From: Lachnospiraceae bacterium
Lineage (GTDB): Bacteria; Bacillota; Clostridia; Lachnospirales; Lachnospiraceae
Length of the DNA stretch: 64,000 bases
Direction: 5' to 3'
NCBI GenBank assembly: GCA_017427415.1
Contig: JAFRSU010000010.1
Span: 1 to 64,000, forward strand
Below, piece by piece: positions 62,964-64,000 of this stretch. Numbering within the stretch: the stretch's first letter is position 1; every line of letters begins with the position of its first letter. The notes below the pieces were generated by a model. It worked only from the letters and a program-made list of their open reading frames with translations. It did no database searches and was not told the origin of the DNA. The position numbers and the translations under genes were made by a program.

Positions 62964-62992
62964 TTTACTTTTCGCCTTAGAAATGGTAGAAT
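62964..62992 (+). promoter_or_regulatory. Promoter of the GH115 gene
   Basis: TTTACT (62964-62969), 17-nt spacer, TAGAAT (62987-62992). A direct repeat TTCTTTACTT occurs twice at 62951-62970, overlapping the -35. Confidence 0.5.
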
Positions 62993-63047
62993 GTATATTG
63001 GTTATCTGTGCGGATTGACTTTAAAATTTTCTATCGGGAGGGTTTAT

Positions 63048-64000
63048 ATGGCATTTCTTCTTTCAGACGGAACTTTGGCTTCGGGTATATATCTTGACAT
63101 TGAAGAATTTAACGGGGTAAAAAAAGCAGCCGGATGGCTGGCTGATGATATAGGTCTTGTTACAGGGGTAAAGGCAGAAGTAAGTACTGTAGAAAATATA
63201 GCAGATGTCAGATCGATAAAAGGCATCATCGCAGGTACTTTAGGGCAGTCATCTCTTATAGATAAGGCTTTGGAAGCATATGGGATTGATGCGGGCTTAA
63301 TAAAAGGAAAACGTGAAGTATACGGTATTTTTGTTAAAAGTGATACCGTGATAGTGGCAGGCATCGAAAAAAGAGGAACCATATACGGACTGCTGCACAT
63401 TTCGGAAGCTATAGGCGTAACGCCTCTTTGCTATTTCGGCGATACGGTACCGAAGAAATATAAAAAGATATACATTAAAGAAGATGAAGAGACTTTAGGC
63501 AGTACCGAAAAAGAAAATGAGCTTATCGTACGCGTATCGGGCGTATCCCGTGAGCCCTCGGTAAGATACAGAGGCTTTTTCATCAATGACGAATGGCCGG
63601 CTTTCGGTAACTGGTGCAATAAGCACTTCGGCGGTTTTACCGCGGAATGCTATGAGAAGGTATTTGAATATCTTTTAAGACTTAAAGGCAATTATATGTG
63701 GCCCGCTATGTGGAGCTCCATATTCAGTGCCGACGGCCCCGGACTTAAGTCAGCCGAGCTGGCAGATGAACTCGGAGTAGTCATGGGCACTTCGCACCAT
63801 GAGCCCTGCTGCCGTGCGGGAGAGGAGTTCCAGAAGCTTAAAAAATCCAATCCGCAGTACGGAAATGACTGGAGCTATCTGACCAACCGCGAGGGTGTCA
63901 CCACATTCTGGGAGGACGGATTAAAACGCAGCGGCAAATTTGAAAACGTCATAACAGTAGGTATGCGCGGAGAGGCTGATTCAAAGCTTTTTGCGGACGC
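63048..64000 (+). CDS. Glycoside hydrolase family 115 (xylan alpha-glucuronidase), 3' partial
   Basis: 317 residues visible; the gene runs off the window. GGGAGGG precedes the ATG. No signal peptide, so the enzyme is likely cytoplasmic and acts on imported glucuronoxylo-oligosaccharides. GH115 signatures: YRGFFINDEWPAFGNW, YLLRLKGNYMWPAMW and ELGVVMGTSHHEPCCRA. GH115 enzymes remove (4-O-methyl-)glucuronic acid from internal xylose residues. It fits the xylan-binding deacetylase at the other end of the window. Confidence 0.9.
   Translation, partial: MAFLLSDGTLASGIYLDIEEFNGVKKAAGWLADDIGLVTGVKAEVSTVENIADVRSIKGIIAGTLGQSSLIDKALEAYGIDAGLIKGKREVYGIFVKSDTVIVAGIEKRGTIYGLLHISEAIGVTPLCYFGDTVPKKYKKIYIKEDEETLGSTEKENELIVRVSGVSREPSVRYRGFFINDEWPAFGNWCNKHFGGFTAECYEKVFEYLLRLKGNYMWPAMWSSIFSADGPGLKSAELADELGVVMGTSHHEPCCRAGEEFQKLKKSNPQYGNDWSYLTNREGVTTFWEDGLKRSGKFENVITVGMRGEADSKLFAD

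Overview
The window looks like a chromosomal segment of an anaerobic, low-to-moderate GC Firmicute of the Lachnospiraceae (Butyrivibrio/Pseudobutyrivibrio type, probably from rumen or gut). Grounds: clostridial-type type III glutamine synthetase, PyrK/PyrD class 1B plus PyrI, a giant fused 2-hydroxyacyl-CoA dehydratase-activase protein, a stand-alone SufC/SufB-like pair, a CIRCE operator, consensus sigma-A promoters with 17-nt spacers, AGGAGG ribosome sites, frequent TTG starts, and xylan-related enzymes (a CBM36-type module with a CE4 deacetylase at the left edge, a GH115 glucuronidase at the right edge). This is an inference from gene content; no 16S gene is present. No phage, IS element, CRISPR array or rRNA was seen. 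No gene-free stretch exceeds 300 bases; the longest are the structured gaps at 30724-31005, 33871-34115 and 44698-44956.

Layout. 1-8902: xylan deacetylase (5' partial), MATE exporter (minus), a CotH-like lipoprotein kinase overlapping a FliK-like gene and a DUF1461 membrane protein, then DegV and a YhfC-like membrane protein. 9073-13954: argG under two ArgR-type palindromes, an EEP-family phosphatase, topB and a 56-aa membrane peptide. 14041-21804: a likely operon of HD-GYP protein, AI-2E transporter, YesL-like protein, glgB and glutamine synthetase III. 21885-26170: an ABC-F protein with one degenerate ATP site, an isoamylase-like protein lacking all three catalytic acids, and TraX. 26307-36420: htpG behind a perfect CIRCE, several degenerate signalling proteins, CYTH, asnA, a GGEQF protein, a WYL regulator and a membrane J-domain protein, with tRNA-Thr, tRNA-Met and tRNA-Val on the minus strand.

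36769-44697: pyrC-pyrK-pyrD-pyrF-pyrB-pyrI, then DegV and the SufC/SufB-like pair. 44957-49768: tRNA-Leu behind a long hairpin-rich leader, a response regulator with Glu replacing the phospho-Asp, secG, and the rnr-smpB-ssrA rescue cluster. 49916-58364: a lipoprotein cyclophilin, an unknown membrane protein, a two-component pair, a second lipoprotein, CheV, a zinc-ribbon/coiled-coil membrane protein and hisH-hisF. 58519-62805 (minus) is the 1428-aa activase fusion and 63048 onward is GH115.

Themes. (1) Paralogues that have lost catalytic residues recur: isoamylase-like, ABC-F second site, two GGDEF domains that keep an RxxD I-site motif, a receiver with Glu for Asp, a histidine-kinase-like domain without His, and a cyclophilin with altered active site. 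(2) Transcription units are packed tightly, with the next promoter built into the previous terminator hairpin at three places. (3) The best candidates for undescribed biology are the pseudo-debranching enzyme next to an asymmetric ABC-F ATPase, the envelope-signalling cluster at 49916-56889, and the hairpin-array intergenic regions.
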